The notes: generated by a model from the letters alone, not told the origin. Numbered from the stretch's first letter, positions 17,567 through 26,877 are shown. The stretch is DNA of 64,000 nucleotides from Clostridiales bacterium (GCA_018372435.1 JAHAJA010000007.1:1-64000); one strand, 5' to 3'. Made by a program: numbers and translations.

Positions 17567-18934
17567 TTATTTAAAGAATGAATATAATCCATTCACAATA
17601 ACTATAACGATTATAATTGGTAATACGTATTTACAATATCCTCGTATCCAGCTAGGCATCTTAATTCCTTTGCCTTCATTCACTTCCTTCAAGTAATTAT
17701 CAAATCCCCAACCGTATCTACTTACACAGAATAACGTAAAGATTAAGGAACCAATTGGTAAAAGCAGATTACTTACAATAAAGTCCTCCAAATCTAAGAT
17801 GGTCGTTCCTGCCCCCAGTGGCTCAAAACCTGCTAATACATTGAAACCAAGTACACATGGCATAGAAACGATAATCATGAATATAATATTTATCCATGCC
17901 GACTTCTTACGACTCCATCCCCAAAGATCCATACAAGAAGACATAAGGTTTTCAAACACAGCTATAACAGTTGATAGCGATGCAAACGCCATGAATAAGA
18001 AGAAACAACTTCCCCAGATTCTACCACCTGGCATAGCATTAAATATATTCGGTAATGTTATGAATACTAAACTCGGACCACTATCAGGATTTACACCGAA
18101 TGCAAAACATGCTGGGAAGATAATCAAACCAGCTACAATTGCAACAAATGTATCAAGGAATGCTATATTAATAGATTCTCCTAGTAATGACCTTTCTTTT
18201 CCTAAGTAGCTTCCGAAGATTGCCATAGATCCAATACCTAAACTAAGTGTAAAGAATGCTTGATTCATAGCTGATACGATCACATTGCTAATTCCAATCT
18301 CATGCACCTTGGAAAAATCGGGTACAAGATAAAAAGACAATCCTTCTTTTCCACCTTCCATGGTAATACTAACCACCGCTAATATCACCATAATTACTAA
18401 TAGTGCAATCATCATAACTTTGGTAATCTTTTCAACACCCTTTTGTAACCCCAGTGAACAGATACCAAAACCAATTAAAACAACTACTACCATCCAGAAA
18501 GTAAGTACTCCCGGACTTTCTAGCATATTCGAAAATTGAGTTTGAATTCCTGTTGCATCAGCACCTTCGAATTTACCAGACGCCATTCCAACAAAATAAT
18601 TCAACATCCAACCAGATACCGTTGTATAAAACATCATTAATAAATAGTTACCAAACATGGCAGCGTACCCTTGAAGGTGCCACTTTTGCCCCGGCTTCTC
18701 AAGCGTCTTAAATGCCTTAACCGCACTCTTACGACTAGCACGGCCAACAGCAAACTCCATTGTCATTATTGGAAGTCCTAGTATAATCAAGAAGAACAAG
18801 TAGAATAATACAAACACTCCTCCTCCACTATTACCAACCACATATGGGAATCTCCACACATTACCAATCCCAATTGCACAGCCTGCAGACAAGAGTATAA
18901 ACCCTAATCTCGACTTAAACTTTTCTCTTTCCAT
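17567..18934 (-). CDS. Sodium-dependent neurotransmitter-type symporter (NSS)
   Basis: 455 residues with about 11-12 membrane spans. The first helix has the NSS signature SAGCAIGIGNVWRFPY with the glycine-rich unwound substrate site; GGGVFVLFYLFFL and FFTLSLGIG follow. Bacterial members take up amino acids such as tryptophan, leucine or tyrosine with Na+. The substrate is not evident. GGAGGAAG lies just before the ATG. Monocistronic by spacing. Confidence 0.92.
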   Translation of the reverse strand: MEREKFKSRLGFILLSAGCAIGIGNVWRFPYVVGNSGGGVFVLFYLFFLIILGLPIMTMEFAVGRASRKSAVKAFKTLEKPGQKWHLQGYAAMFGNYLLMMFYTTVSGWMLNYFVGMASGKFEGADATGIQTQFSNMLESPGVLTFWMVVVVLIGFGICSLGLQKGVEKITKVMMIALLVIMVILAVVSITMEGGKEGLSFYLVPDFSKVHEIGISNVIVSAMNQAFFTLSLGIGSMAIFGSYLGKERSLLGESINIAFLDTFVAIVAGLIIFPACFAFGVNPDSGPSLVFITLPNIFNAMPGGRIWGSCFFLFMAFASLSTVIAVFENLMSSCMDLWGWSRKKSAWINIIFMIIVSMPCVLGFNVLAGFEPLGAGTTILDLEDFIVSNLLLPIGSLIFTLFCVSRYGWGFDNYLKEVNEGKGIKMPSWIRGYCKYVLPIIIVIVIVNGLYSFFK

Positions 18935-19234
18935 TCTTCCTCCAAGATAGTCAATCCTATCCTCTTTTGTCGTTTATGTTTCGGTATGTTTTGTTATAAT
19001 TCAGTACTCATATGTATTAATGTACTAAAGTGTTTTAACAAAACAATCACCTAATAAATATACATAAAATACAGTATCATGTCAAACCATTTTATCTGGT
19101 AAACAGCGCAGTACCACAACGAAGCTGTTCGTTATATAAGTATATAATTTCTAGCAACATCTTAACTTGACACGCCATTCATTACATTCTATACTATCAG
19201 CAGCTTGAATAAATCTATAAACGGAGGCAACTTT
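18935..19234. other. Intergenic region between divergent NSS and TetR genes
   Basis: It contains the 5' regions of both genes. AGTAC (19003-19007) and GTACT (19022-19026) form an inverted repeat near the presumed NSS promoter. No -35/-10 pair is convincing, and I see no RNA gene or ORF here. Confidence 0.4.
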
Positions 19235-19801
19235 ATGTCAGAGTCAATGATAACCAAACAGGCGATAGCAAGGGGATTCAAACAACTAATGAAGGAAAAA
19301 ACCTTTGACAAAATAACTATTCTTGACATTACTAAGACGTGCGGTCTTAATCGTCAAACCTTCTATTATCATTTTCAGGACAAATACGAATTGCTGAATT
19401 GGATCTTTTATAATGAAGTTATTCTAGTGTTAACAAACGACCTATCACTAGATACTTGGCCTGATAATCTATTTCATATGTTAACGGTTATGAAAGAAAA
19501 TGATACGTTCTATCGCAATGCAATTAATCATTCCTTTCAAGAGGAATTTCGTAACTATCTCCTTACGATATCGGAAGAACTCTTTTGTAGTATAATTGAT
19601 CATATTAAGGTAAATTACTCTATGCCTGAAGAGGACCAGAAGTTTCTATCTCGTTTTCTCTCTTATGGAGTAGTTGATAGCATTGTATATTGGGTTAAAG
19701 AAGGCATGGTACGCTCTCCACTTGAGCTTAAGAAGCATATAGTTTCCATTGTAAACGAGTGTAAGATGTATGCAACGAAACATCCCACTACACTATTATA
19801 A
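19235..19801 (+). CDS. TetR family transcriptional regulator (DhaS-like C-terminus)
   Basis: 188 residues. The N-terminal helix-turn-helix (about 10-55) includes FDKITILDITKTCGLNRQTFYYHF, split here as FDKITILDI and CGLNRQTFYYHF. The C-terminal part resembles the TetR_C_7/DhaS-type ligand domain. ATG at 19235 follows GGAGG by seven or eight nt; the in-frame start at 19205 lacks a site. TetR regulators of this group often sit beside YhgE/Pip genes and repress them; here the yhgE-like gene follows at 20333 behind several palindromes, which fits. Confidence 0.88.
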   Translation: MSESMITKQAIARGFKQLMKEKTFDKITILDITKTCGLNRQTFYYHFQDKYELLNWIFYNEVILVLTNDLSLDTWPDNLFHMLTVMKENDTFYRNAINHSFQEEFRNYLLTISEELFCSIIDHIKVNYSMPEEDQKFLSRFLSYGVVDSIVYWVKEGMVRSPLELKKHIVSIVNECKMYATKHPTTLL

Positions 19802-20035
19802 GTCTTGTATATATATCTTATAAAAATAATCTATAATCTGTTGCTGCGTACCATCTATACATAACTGTAGTAGTGTTGTATATACATCATGCTTCTTTGC
19901 AGTATTCACACTATCAACCATATTCTCCCCAAGCTCCATGAGGTTCCTAGCGCATCTCTCAGGAGCTTTTTTTCTACTTCTTAGTATTATAGGTATCGTA
20001 ATATTCAATGTAATCCGCTCAAAATGTTTCGACAT
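19796..20035 (-). CDS. 79-residue conserved-looking hypothetical protein
   Basis: An ORF on the opposite strand between the tetR-like and yhgE-like genes, overlapping the 3' end of the former by 6 bp. The product is mildly basic with the motif RSRKKAPERCARNLMELG and no membrane segment. It is preceded by the same TTGGAAAGGAG leader motif (20049-20066) found before dtd and xth, at the same 13-nt distance, which supports real translation. I do not recognise the family with certainty; it may be one of the small uncharacterised clostridial proteins. Confidence 0.5.
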   Translation of the reverse strand: MSKHFERITLNITIPIILRSRKKAPERCARNLMELGENMVDSVNTAKKHDVYTTLLQLCIDGTQQQIIDYFYKIYIQDL

Positions 20036-20048
20036 GTTATCTATTTAC

Positions 20049-20066
20049 TCCTTTCCAAAGTCTAGA
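20049..20066 (-). promoter_or_regulatory. Conserved leader motif, copy 2 (before the 79-codon ORF)
   Basis: Minus strand TCTAGACTTTGGAAAGGA, 13 nt before the ATG at 20035. GTCT and AGAC can pair across it. Fifteen of 18 positions or more agree with the copies at 16521 and 60996. Confidence 0.5.
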
Positions 20067-20161
20067 GACCTCAACTGTTTCTCTCTTTACTATATCCTAA
20101 CTATATTACGCGTACGTGCATGAGCAAATAGATATCTACTATAAAATGTCGTAATTCTAAA

Positions 20162-20209
20162 CAAATGATCCCATTTGTCGTATTTCACGACACACAAATA
20201 TATTTGTGT
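20162..20209. promoter_or_regulatory. Palindrome cluster, candidate operator for the yhgE-like gene
   Basis: Three palindromes lie in 48 bp: CAAATG-4-CATTTG (20162-20177), TGTCGT-5-ACGACA (20176-20192) and the perfect 18-mer ACACAAATATATTTGTGT (20192-20209). A -35-like TTGTCG and an AT-rich -10 region overlap them. A fourth, CACAG-TTA-CTGTG, is at 20275-20287. They suit binding by the neighbouring TetR-type regulator. Confidence 0.5.
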
Positions 20210-20332
20210 AATTACATCTTTTCTCCCTCGCAATATACTACTACCGAAGGAGAAAGTGACGAAGTTACATTAACCACAGTTACTGTGCTTCACACAAGTT
20301 CTCCAGACTATGAAAGGAGAAAAGGTATCTAT

Positions 20333-22645
20333 ATGAAAAAAGAAAATACTAAAAAAAGATTTATACCTTATGTAATTTTACTAGGTGTTATCATTATTCC
20401 ACTGCTTTATAGTTATTTTTATCTCGGCGCTTTTTGGGATCCATATGCCAAACTAGATAAAGTACCCGTAGCAGTTGTTAATGGAGACACTGGTGCTTCT
20501 ATCAACGACAAGAGCAGGAATCTTGGTCAAGAGATGTGTGATAATTTAAAAGAAGATGCATCCCTTAAGTTTACATTCACAGATGCAAAGACTGCAAAAG
20601 AGGGCTTGAAAGCTGGTGATTATTATGCAATTATTGTAATTCCAGAGAATTTCTCTAAAGATATCAGTTCATCAAGTACGACGGAAAAGCAAACTGCAAC
20701 GATTACTTATTCTGCTAACGAAAAAAGAAATTACTTAGCCTCTCAAATTCTTAACACTGCAGTTGAAAAGGTTGAAAAATCCTTACGATCTTCAGTAGAT
20801 GATGAAATAGTAAGTACTTTATCTGACCAATTAACAAATGTACCTGATCAGTTACAGACCTTATCTGATGGTTTATCAACCCTAAAAAATGGTGCTACTG
20901 ATTTATCAGAAGGAACAACTAAACTATCTGATGCGTCAGAAGAATTACACTCAGGTACTGACAAATTAGCTAGTGCAACAACTACATTAAAAGAAGGTAC
21001 ATCAACCTTGTCCACTGGCTCTAAGAGTCTTCAAGCAGGAATTAAAAAGATTCTAGCAGGTGGAACAACATTAAACCAAGGTCTAGGCACATTATCTAAA
21101 AACATGGAAAACTTCAGGTCAGGAGTTAAATCTGCTTCAACTGGAAGTACAACACTTGCAACGAATATGGCAACGCTAGATACTGGAATTGATACCTTAT
21201 TACAAGGTGCAACAAAACTAGAAGCCGGAACAAGTAAATTAGGTGACCTAAAAGATGGTGCAGCCTCACTTGCAACGGGTGCCTCTTCCTTAGCTGATGG
21301 TATCAATACTTATACAGCTGGTGTAGATACTTTAATAAACACAGTATCGACATTAACCAATACACTAGGCCAATATGCGGCATCAACACATGACGCTACC
21401 ATTCAAGCTATAGTTTCACAGTTAACAACTAAAGAAAATCTTGAAAGTATGAAAGCACTTGAGCAAGCATCTACTACACTAAAACAAGGTGCAGCAGCTT
21501 TAAAGACTGGTACAGAAACATTATCAGCTGGAACACAAAACCTTACTACTCTCAAAGATGGTATTACACAAATCAAAAAAGGGTTAACTTCTGCCAAACA
21601 AGGTTCCAGTGCGTTAGCAACAGGCGCAAGTGATTTACAAAACGGTTTAGCTAAGTTAAATAAAGCCAGCAAGCAAATCGTATCTGGAACAAACAGCCTA
21701 TACGATGGTTCTAACTCCTTATCAAATGGTCTTGCATCTTTATCAGATGGTATTAATACACTATCAAATGGTGCTACAAAACTCGATGATGGTGCTTCAC
21801 AAGTTAATGATGGTGCTAATACTTTGAATGATGGCACTGCTTCTTTAGTAACTGGTACTTCTACCTTGAATGACGGTGCTAAGAAGTTAACTGACGGTCT
21901 TCAAACTGCTAATGATGGAGTAAATACTTCTCTTACAGAGGCAAATGATAAGATTACTAGTTTAGAAGGCTTAAATGAATATGCTGCTGATCCTGTAACG
22001 ATTGAATCGGAAGCATATGCTCCAGTACCTAACTATGGTACCGCCTTTGCTCCATATTTTATGTCACTTTCCTTATGGGTTGGTGGATTAATGATTTTCT
22101 TCGGTATTTACTTTGATCCAGATAATCATTTCAATCTATTATCAAGAAAATCCACACAAGTAATTAAAAGAAGCTTTGCATACTTAATCATTGGATTACT
22201 ACAAGCTGTCGTATTATGCATTGTATTAAAAATTGGATTAGGATTGACCGTAGAGAATTTACCTTTATACTTTGTTTCTTGTTGCCTGGTATCCATGGTA
22301 TTCATTGCTATCATACAACTATTATTACTCTTCTTCAGTAACATTGGTAAATTCCTAGCTATTGCTTTCCTTATCATACAATTAGCTTCCTGTGGTGGTA
22401 CATTCCCAATCGAGACATTACCAAAGTTCTACAACGTAATGTATCCATTCATGCCAATGACTTACTCCGTAGGCCTATTCAAAGAAGCAATCAGTGGAAC
22501 AGGGGATGCCACTCTTATCTGGAAGAATATACTTGTATTACTCGCTATCTTAGTTGTTGTAATGGGTCTAACTGTAGTTTTTGCACTAATTCGTAAGAAC
22601 AAAAATGAAATTACAACTACTGAAGAAAACATTGCAATTTCGTAA
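20333..22645 (+). CDS. YhgE/Pip family membrane protein
   Basis: 770 residues. TM1 (about 11-31) is followed by the YhgE N-domain (KVPVAVVNGDTG), then some 450 extracellular residues made of heptad-like LxxGxxxL repeats rich in Ser, Thr, Gly and Asp, and a C-terminal block of five or six helices resembling an ABC-2 permease (about 570-760). Relatives include the Lactococcus phage-infection protein Pip and the YukE/ESX-linked YueB phage receptor. ATG at 20333 follows AAAGGAGAAAAGG; the frame is open back to 20165 but that part covers the palindromes and is not protein-like. A tetR-like gene lies just upstream. Confidence 0.9.
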   Translation: MKKENTKKRFIPYVILLGVIIIPLLYSYFYLGAFWDPYAKLDKVPVAVVNGDTGASINDKSRNLGQEMCDNLKEDASLKFTFTDAKTAKEGLKAGDYYAIIVIPENFSKDISSSSTTEKQTATITYSANEKRNYLASQILNTAVEKVEKSLRSSVDDEIVSTLSDQLTNVPDQLQTLSDGLSTLKNGATDLSEGTTKLSDASEELHSGTDKLASATTTLKEGTSTLSTGSKSLQAGIKKILAGGTTLNQGLGTLSKNMENFRSGVKSASTGSTTLATNMATLDTGIDTLLQGATKLEAGTSKLGDLKDGAASLATGASSLADGINTYTAGVDTLINTVSTLTNTLGQYAASTHDATIQAIVSQLTTKENLESMKALEQASTTLKQGAAALKTGTETLSAGTQNLTTLKDGITQIKKGLTSAKQGSSALATGASDLQNGLAKLNKASKQIVSGTNSLYDGSNSLSNGLASLSDGINTLSNGATKLDDGASQVNDGANTLNDGTASLVTGTSTLNDGAKKLTDGLQTANDGVNTSLTEANDKITSLEGLNEYAADPVTIESEAYAPVPNYGTAFAPYFMSLSLWVGGLMIFFGIYFDPDNHFNLLSRKSTQVIKRSFAYLIIGLLQAVVLCIVLKIGLGLTVENLPLYFVSCCLVSMVFIAIIQLLLLFFSNIGKFLAIAFLIIQLASCGGTFPIETLPKFYNVMYPFMPMTYSVGLFKEAISGTGDATLIWKNILVLLAILVVVMGLTVVFALIRKNKNEITTTEENIAIS

Positions 22646-22719
22646 TTATAAGGGAACTGTTGCAAGAAACTAATTAAGTTAAGAATTTAGAATACAAAAC
22701 ACACATACAAATACACCTT

Positions 22720-22805
22720 AAAAAGACAATCTTTCCATGGTTTTCCTGTGGATTCACGGATACGTCCGATTCGTGAATCCACAAAACCATAAAGATTGTC
22801 TTTTT
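22720..22805. terminator. Very long structured bidirectional terminator
   Basis: AAAAAGACAATCTTT (from 22720) pairs with 22791-22805, TGGTTTT with AAAACCA, GTGGATTCACG (22748-22758) with CGTGAATCCAC (22772-22782), and GGA/TCC cap a TACG tetraloop. The result is a nearly continuous helix of about 40 bp with small bulges. It separates the yhgE-like gene and the convergent 62-codon gene. A diverged relative is at 29021-29104. Confidence 0.8.
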
Positions 22806-22851
22806 ACTGCTTTGTGAATGCAATTAATCCTAGAATAACAAATGAACCAAT

Positions 22852-23040
22852 TTACTTGTCTATATCCGGAATGTCTCCGTCTCCATATTCCGAATTCCAA
22901 TCATAATCCATGTTGATCTTATTCGTAAACTTATAATTGTCTGTTTCTTTATTTCTAGTCGTTTTGTTTGTACTTGTTTCTGCTTTGTCCATTGTCCCAT
23001 TTACTGTGCTAGTAGTTTTGGTATTGTTTTTTTGCTCCAT
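22852..23040 (-). CDS. 62-residue Asn/Thr-rich hydrophilic protein
   Basis: From ATG 23040, with AAAAGGAG six or seven bases upstream, the product is low-complexity, rich in Asn, Thr, Lys and Asp, with an acidic tail NSEYGDGDIPDIDK. No signal, membrane or known domain is visible. It lies 78 nt downstream of the GH1 gene on the same strand and could be the last gene of that operon. The good ribosome site argues for translation, but composition alone gives no function. Confidence 0.5.
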   Translation of the reverse strand: MEQKNNTKTTSTVNGTMDKAETSTNKTTRNKETDNYKFTNKINMDYDWNSEYGDGDIPDIDK

Positions 23041-23118
23041 ATTAAGTCTCCTTTTCCTCATAATAATAGTACTCCGCTTATTCTGTACAAGTATGAAAGG
23101 ATTATTCAATGTTTTCTA

Positions 23119-24537
23119 TTATAATTGTTCTCCGTTGGTACGAATAACATTCTGATACCAATAATAACTATCCTTTGGGATTCTTCGCATATCTTTTAAA
23201 TCATGATCTTCTCGATTGACATAGATGAATCCATATCTTTTCTTAAACCCTTGATGAGAACTTAGCAAATCCATAACAGACCAAGGACTATATCCCATTA
23301 ATTCTACGCCGTCTTCAATAGCTAATGCACATGCTTCAATATGCTTACTAAGATAATCAATACGATAGTCATCGTGGATTTTCTCATCATCAGTCAATAC
23401 ATCTACCGCTCCTAATCCATTCTCCGTAATAATAAGTGGCACGCGGTATTTACGATAATATTCATTTAATACAATACGAAGCCCCATCGGGTCAATCTGA
23501 GCGCCATATTCGGTAGCCGCAAGATTCTCATTCTTTTCATCACGGAAATATCCATATTGATCAAAATCAACTTCATTACCACGGTATGCTCGTTCTCCTC
23601 TAGGATGGGTGTCCTCTTCCTTAAGGTAGCTAGCACAAAGGGTACGATAGTAATTCACTGCAATATAATCCATCTTAGCATTCTTAAGAATCTCTATATC
23701 TTCTTCTAACATAACTGGAACGATATCTCTCTCTTTCAGATAACGCATATAATATCCTGGATATTTCCCTGTCATATGCATCTCTAAGCAGTATTCAGTC
23801 TTAAACCAATCATTCATCTTAGCCGCCCACACATCTTCTGGATTATTGGTAAGTGGATACGTACAAGTTGATGATATTGCTGGACCAATCTTTCCATCTG
23901 TCACGATTTCATGACAAGCACGTATTGCGAATGCATGTGCTAAACACATATGATAATCCATCTGCGCCCTTACCTTATCTGCCCTATGAAGTGTCTCTTC
24001 ACTAATATTCATACGTTCGTCGACACGAATCATTAAGTTTTGCTCATTGTGAACCTGCCAGTATTTAACCCGATCACCAAATGCTTCAAAACAAATCCTT
24101 GCATATCTTTCGAATGCATATACGCACTCTCGATTCTCCCATCCATTGTATCTTTCCACCAATGCATATGGTAGGTCAAAATGATATAAGGTTACGAAAG
24201 GCTCAATACCTTTGTTTAATAGCTCATCAATAATCTGACTATAAAACGTAATGCCTTGTTCATTCACCTCACCATCACCATCAGGAATGATTCTTGCCCA
24301 AGCAATGGAAAAACGATACATCGTTAAACCTAATTCTTTCATAAGCGCTATATCTTCTTTCCAATGGTGATAAAAATCACTGGCTACCTTACTATCTGCT
24401 TGACGTTCTGATTTTTTGAAGGAGTTATAATCTGCTACTGTCTTACCTTTGCCATCTTCATCCCAGCCTCCTTCGATTTGAAACGCCGAGGAAGACGCTC
24501 CCCATAAGAAATCTTGTGGAAATCTATCGTTTTTCAT
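23119..24537 (-). CDS. GH1 6-phospho-beta-glucosidase / beta-glucosidase
   Basis: 472 residues of a glycoside hydrolase family 1 TIM barrel. FLWGASSSAFQIEGG opens it, the acid/base Glu is in the VHNEQN motif (near 168), and the nucleophile Glu is in IITENGLG (near 370). No signal peptide. Its ATG follows the last base of the PTS permease gene directly, so it should cleave the phosphorylated beta-glucosides or cellobiose that this PTS imports. The specificity for 6-phospho sugars is inferred from that linkage. Confidence 0.92.
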   Translation of the reverse strand: MKNDRFPQDFLWGASSSAFQIEGGWDEDGKGKTVADYNSFKKSERQADSKVASDFYHHWKEDIALMKELGLTMYRFSIAWARIIPDGDGEVNEQGITFYSQIIDELLNKGIEPFVTLYHFDLPYALVERYNGWENRECVYAFERYARICFEAFGDRVKYWQVHNEQNLMIRVDERMNISEETLHRADKVRAQMDYHMCLAHAFAIRACHEIVTDGKIGPAISSTCTYPLTNNPEDVWAAKMNDWFKTEYCLEMHMTGKYPGYYMRYLKERDIVPVMLEEDIEILKNAKMDYIAVNYYRTLCASYLKEEDTHPRGERAYRGNEVDFDQYGYFRDEKNENLAATEYGAQIDPMGLRIVLNEYYRKYRVPLIITENGLGAVDVLTDDEKIHDDYRIDYLSKHIEACALAIEDGVELMGYSPWSVMDLLSSHQGFKKRYGFIYVNREDHDLKDMRRIPKDSYYWYQNVIRTNGEQL

Positions 24538-26568
24538 CTAATCTACATCCTTTACTTCCATTATTATTGTATCTCTATTACATCTAGTTTGGTTTGTTAT
24601 TGTGATTTGGCATAATTTCACTTCAGGGAGAATAATTGGTGTAGTCAAATCATATCCCGCTTTCGTAATCTCTTCCAAATCAAAAGATATGATTTTTGTT
24701 CCTCTTTCTATGTGTTGCCCTACTTCTACATGCTTAGTAAAATATTTTCCTTCCAATTCGACTGTATTCATTCCTACATGAATTAATATCTCCAAACCGG
24801 TATCTAATTGTAACCCAATTGCATGTAAGGTTGGGTATATCATACTTACTGTACAATCCCAAGGAGCCAAAACCTCACCTTTGCTAGGTACTATTGCAAC
24901 ACCTTGTCCCATTCCGCCCGATGCAAATGCTTGATCATCTATCTCTAAAAGTGAAATTAACTCGCCTTCAAGTGGAGCGTATATCGTAGTTGATCTATCT
25001 ATGTTTGATTCTTCTTTTTCATTTGACTCTTCTATTTTGTTTGATACTTCTTTTTCATTTGATTCTTCTCTTTCATTTATTTCTTCTTTTACTTCTGAAT
25101 CCTCATATATTTCATCATTCACATTCATGTTCTCCGAATTACGCTCTTCACTTAACTCTTCTTCAAACCCTACTATATAAGTAAGAGCTGCTGCTCCAAA
25201 GTATGCTACTGCAATACCAACTAGGTAAAACATAAACTTTCTCATACCGAATGCGGCATATGTGAAGATTGTTAGCACACCATTATTGGCAAATGCATCA
25301 CCATACACGCCACCAAATCCCATAATCGCACCACCAACAGCACCTGCTATAATCGCACACACCATAGGTTTTTTTAGCCTCAAATTAGAACCATAAATTG
25401 CAGGTTCTGTTACGCCAACTACGGTCGCCGCTATTGTGCCTGATGCAGCTATTTGTTTTAACTCTTTACTTTTCGTACGTAGCATTACTCCAAGTGCAGC
25501 ACCACCTTGTGCAAAGTTTGCTGAACCAGCGAATGCAAGAATATTCTGATGACCATTAAGTGCTACATCATTAAGTCCTATCGGTAATAATGCTCTGTGT
25601 GCGCCAAAGATTACAAACACACCCCAAAGTCCACCTATTAAAGCCCCACCAAGGATTGGACTAACTCCAATTACCGCATCATAACCAATTTGAATTCCAT
25701 TACCAATATAGATACCGATAGGCCCTAATAGCGATAATGTTAATGGTATCATAATTAATAATTCCAATCCAGGTACTAAGATTAATTGTATAACTTCTGG
25801 TATTAATCTCTTTAACCATTTCTCTAAGAACGCCATAACACATACAGCAAGTATAATTGGTATTACTGACTCTGTATAGGAGAAAACCTTTACTGATTCA
25901 CCTATTTGCCAAGCACCTTTTACTACTGGTAAACCAAATATTGTAGTCTTAGTTGCAACATCCTGAATCATGGTATCAATCCCTGGATAAACTAATGTAC
26001 CTGCGATTACCATAGCAATTACTTGATTACTACGAAGTGCTTTCGCACAAGTCATGGCTAAGAATATCGGGAAGAAATAAAAGATTACCTGACTGACCGC
26101 AAATAATATAATATACGTATCAGAAGTTGATATATCTACTCCCCGATTACTCATAATCAACTTTGCTGCAGTCAAGAATCCTTTAATTAAACCAGCTGCT
26201 GCTATCGCTGGTACTAAAGGCGTAAAGATCTGTGTTATCGTCTGTAATAGTTGATTTCCTATCTGTTTGGCTGATTTTCTTTGTTGTTTATTTTCATTAT
26301 TTATAGAATTATTCAATTTCTCCATATCTAAGAGTTGAATTAACGCATCATAGATATGTTCGACTTTTGCTCCGCAAACGATTTGGTACACTCCACCTGC
26401 TTGTACCACAGATATAACACCTTCCAGTTGTTCAATCCTTAGCTTATTCGCTTTTTCCTCCTCCTTAAGTATAAAACGTAATCTAGTAAAACAATGGGTT
26501 AGTGATTCAATATTCTCTTTACCACCCACATTTTTTATAATATCTTCGGCTATCTTTCTATAATCCAA
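24538..26568 (-). CDS. bglF: Beta-glucoside-specific PTS permease IIBCA
   Basis: 676 residues. IIB (1-90) has the phosphocysteine in SLTHCFTRLRF; IIC (about 100-460) carries ten or so helices with GVTEPAIYGSNLRLKKP; IIA (about 540-676) has the active His in ILIHVGMNTVEL. The IIC-IIA linker (about 470-525) is a run of Glu/Ser/Asn repeats of the form EESNEKE. It phosphorylates beta-glucosides during uptake using HPr-phosphate. It heads an operon with GH1. No antiterminator target was found upstream, unlike the glucose PTS in this window. Confidence 0.92.
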   Translation of the reverse strand: MDYRKIAEDIIKNVGGKENIESLTHCFTRLRFILKEEEKANKLRIEQLEGVISVVQAGGVYQIVCGAKVEHIYDALIQLLDMEKLNNSINNENKQQRKSAKQIGNQLLQTITQIFTPLVPAIAAAGLIKGFLTAAKLIMSNRGVDISTSDTYIILFAVSQVIFYFFPIFLAMTCAKALRSNQVIAMVIAGTLVYPGIDTMIQDVATKTTIFGLPVVKGAWQIGESVKVFSYTESVIPIILAVCVMAFLEKWLKRLIPEVIQLILVPGLELLIMIPLTLSLLGPIGIYIGNGIQIGYDAVIGVSPILGGALIGGLWGVFVIFGAHRALLPIGLNDVALNGHQNILAFAGSANFAQGGAALGVMLRTKSKELKQIAASGTIAATVVGVTEPAIYGSNLRLKKPMVCAIIAGAVGGAIMGFGGVYGDAFANNGVLTIFTYAAFGMRKFMFYLVGIAVAYFGAAALTYIVGFEEELSEERNSENMNVNDEIYEDSEVKEEINEREESNEKEVSNKIEESNEKEESNIDRSTTIYAPLEGELISLLEIDDQAFASGGMGQGVAIVPSKGEVLAPWDCTVSMIYPTLHAIGLQLDTGLEILIHVGMNTVELEGKYFTKHVEVGQHIERGTKIISFDLEEITKAGYDLTTPIILPEVKLCQITITNQTRCNRDTIIMEVKDVD

Positions 26569-26618
26569 ATTAACCTACTCCTTCCTTGGATCTTTTTAAT
26601 CCTATATTTCATATATCA

Positions 26619-26647
26619 ATAATAGTAATTATTATTATGATTGTCAA
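26619..26647 (-). promoter_or_regulatory. Promoter of bglF-GH1
   Basis: TTGACA (26642-26647, minus strand) and TATTAT (26619-26624) with a 17-nt spacer. Immediately upstream lies TGTAAATTCGTTACA (26648-26662), an inverted repeat with TGTAA/TTACA arms that resembles a catabolite-responsive element with one extra central base and may be an operator. Confidence 0.7.
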
Positions 26648-26742
26648 TGTAAATTCGTTACATTAGATCCTTGAATCATATACGTTTAGCTTTAGTTTAT
26701 TCCATTTGAGTATTTTAAATACAACTGGAGAAACTAACTATA

Positions 26743-26877
26743 ATGTATATCAAAGAAGTTCTACTAAGTTTTTTCATATTTGGTATTAATATTTACTTTT
26801 TCATCTTTTTACTATATTATATATACTGCACGTTTATTGATAAAAACATTATTTGCAACAAAAAAGGAAAGGACTAA
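26743..26877 (+). CDS. 44-residue single-span membrane peptide upstream of gltS
   Basis: ATG at 26743 follows CTGGAG. The predicted peptide starts MYIKEVLLSFF, is strongly hydrophobic and aromatic through residue ~30, and ends with a basic tail (NKKGKD). Its TAA lies 8 nt before the gltS ATG, and the last codons contain the gltS ribosome site GGAAAGGA, so translation of the two would be coupled. Not a family I recognise. AT-rich DNA can encode such hydrophobic peptides by chance, so expression is unproven. Confidence 0.45.
   Translation: MYIKEVLLSFFIFGINIYFFIFLLYYIYCTFIDKNIICNKKGKD

Noticed and set aside
21403..21837. 144-codon minus-strand ORF within the yhgE-like gene
   Set aside because: Shadow of the repetitive coding sequence.
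20880..21960. Repeat array / CRISPR-like periodicity
   Set aside because: The periodicity is coding: heptad-like LxxGxxxL repeats of the YhgE/Pip protein, with no identical direct repeats or spacers.
26648..26662. Exact catabolite-responsive element before bglF
   Set aside because: The arms fit but the spacing is one base too long; kept only as a possible operator in the promoter entry.
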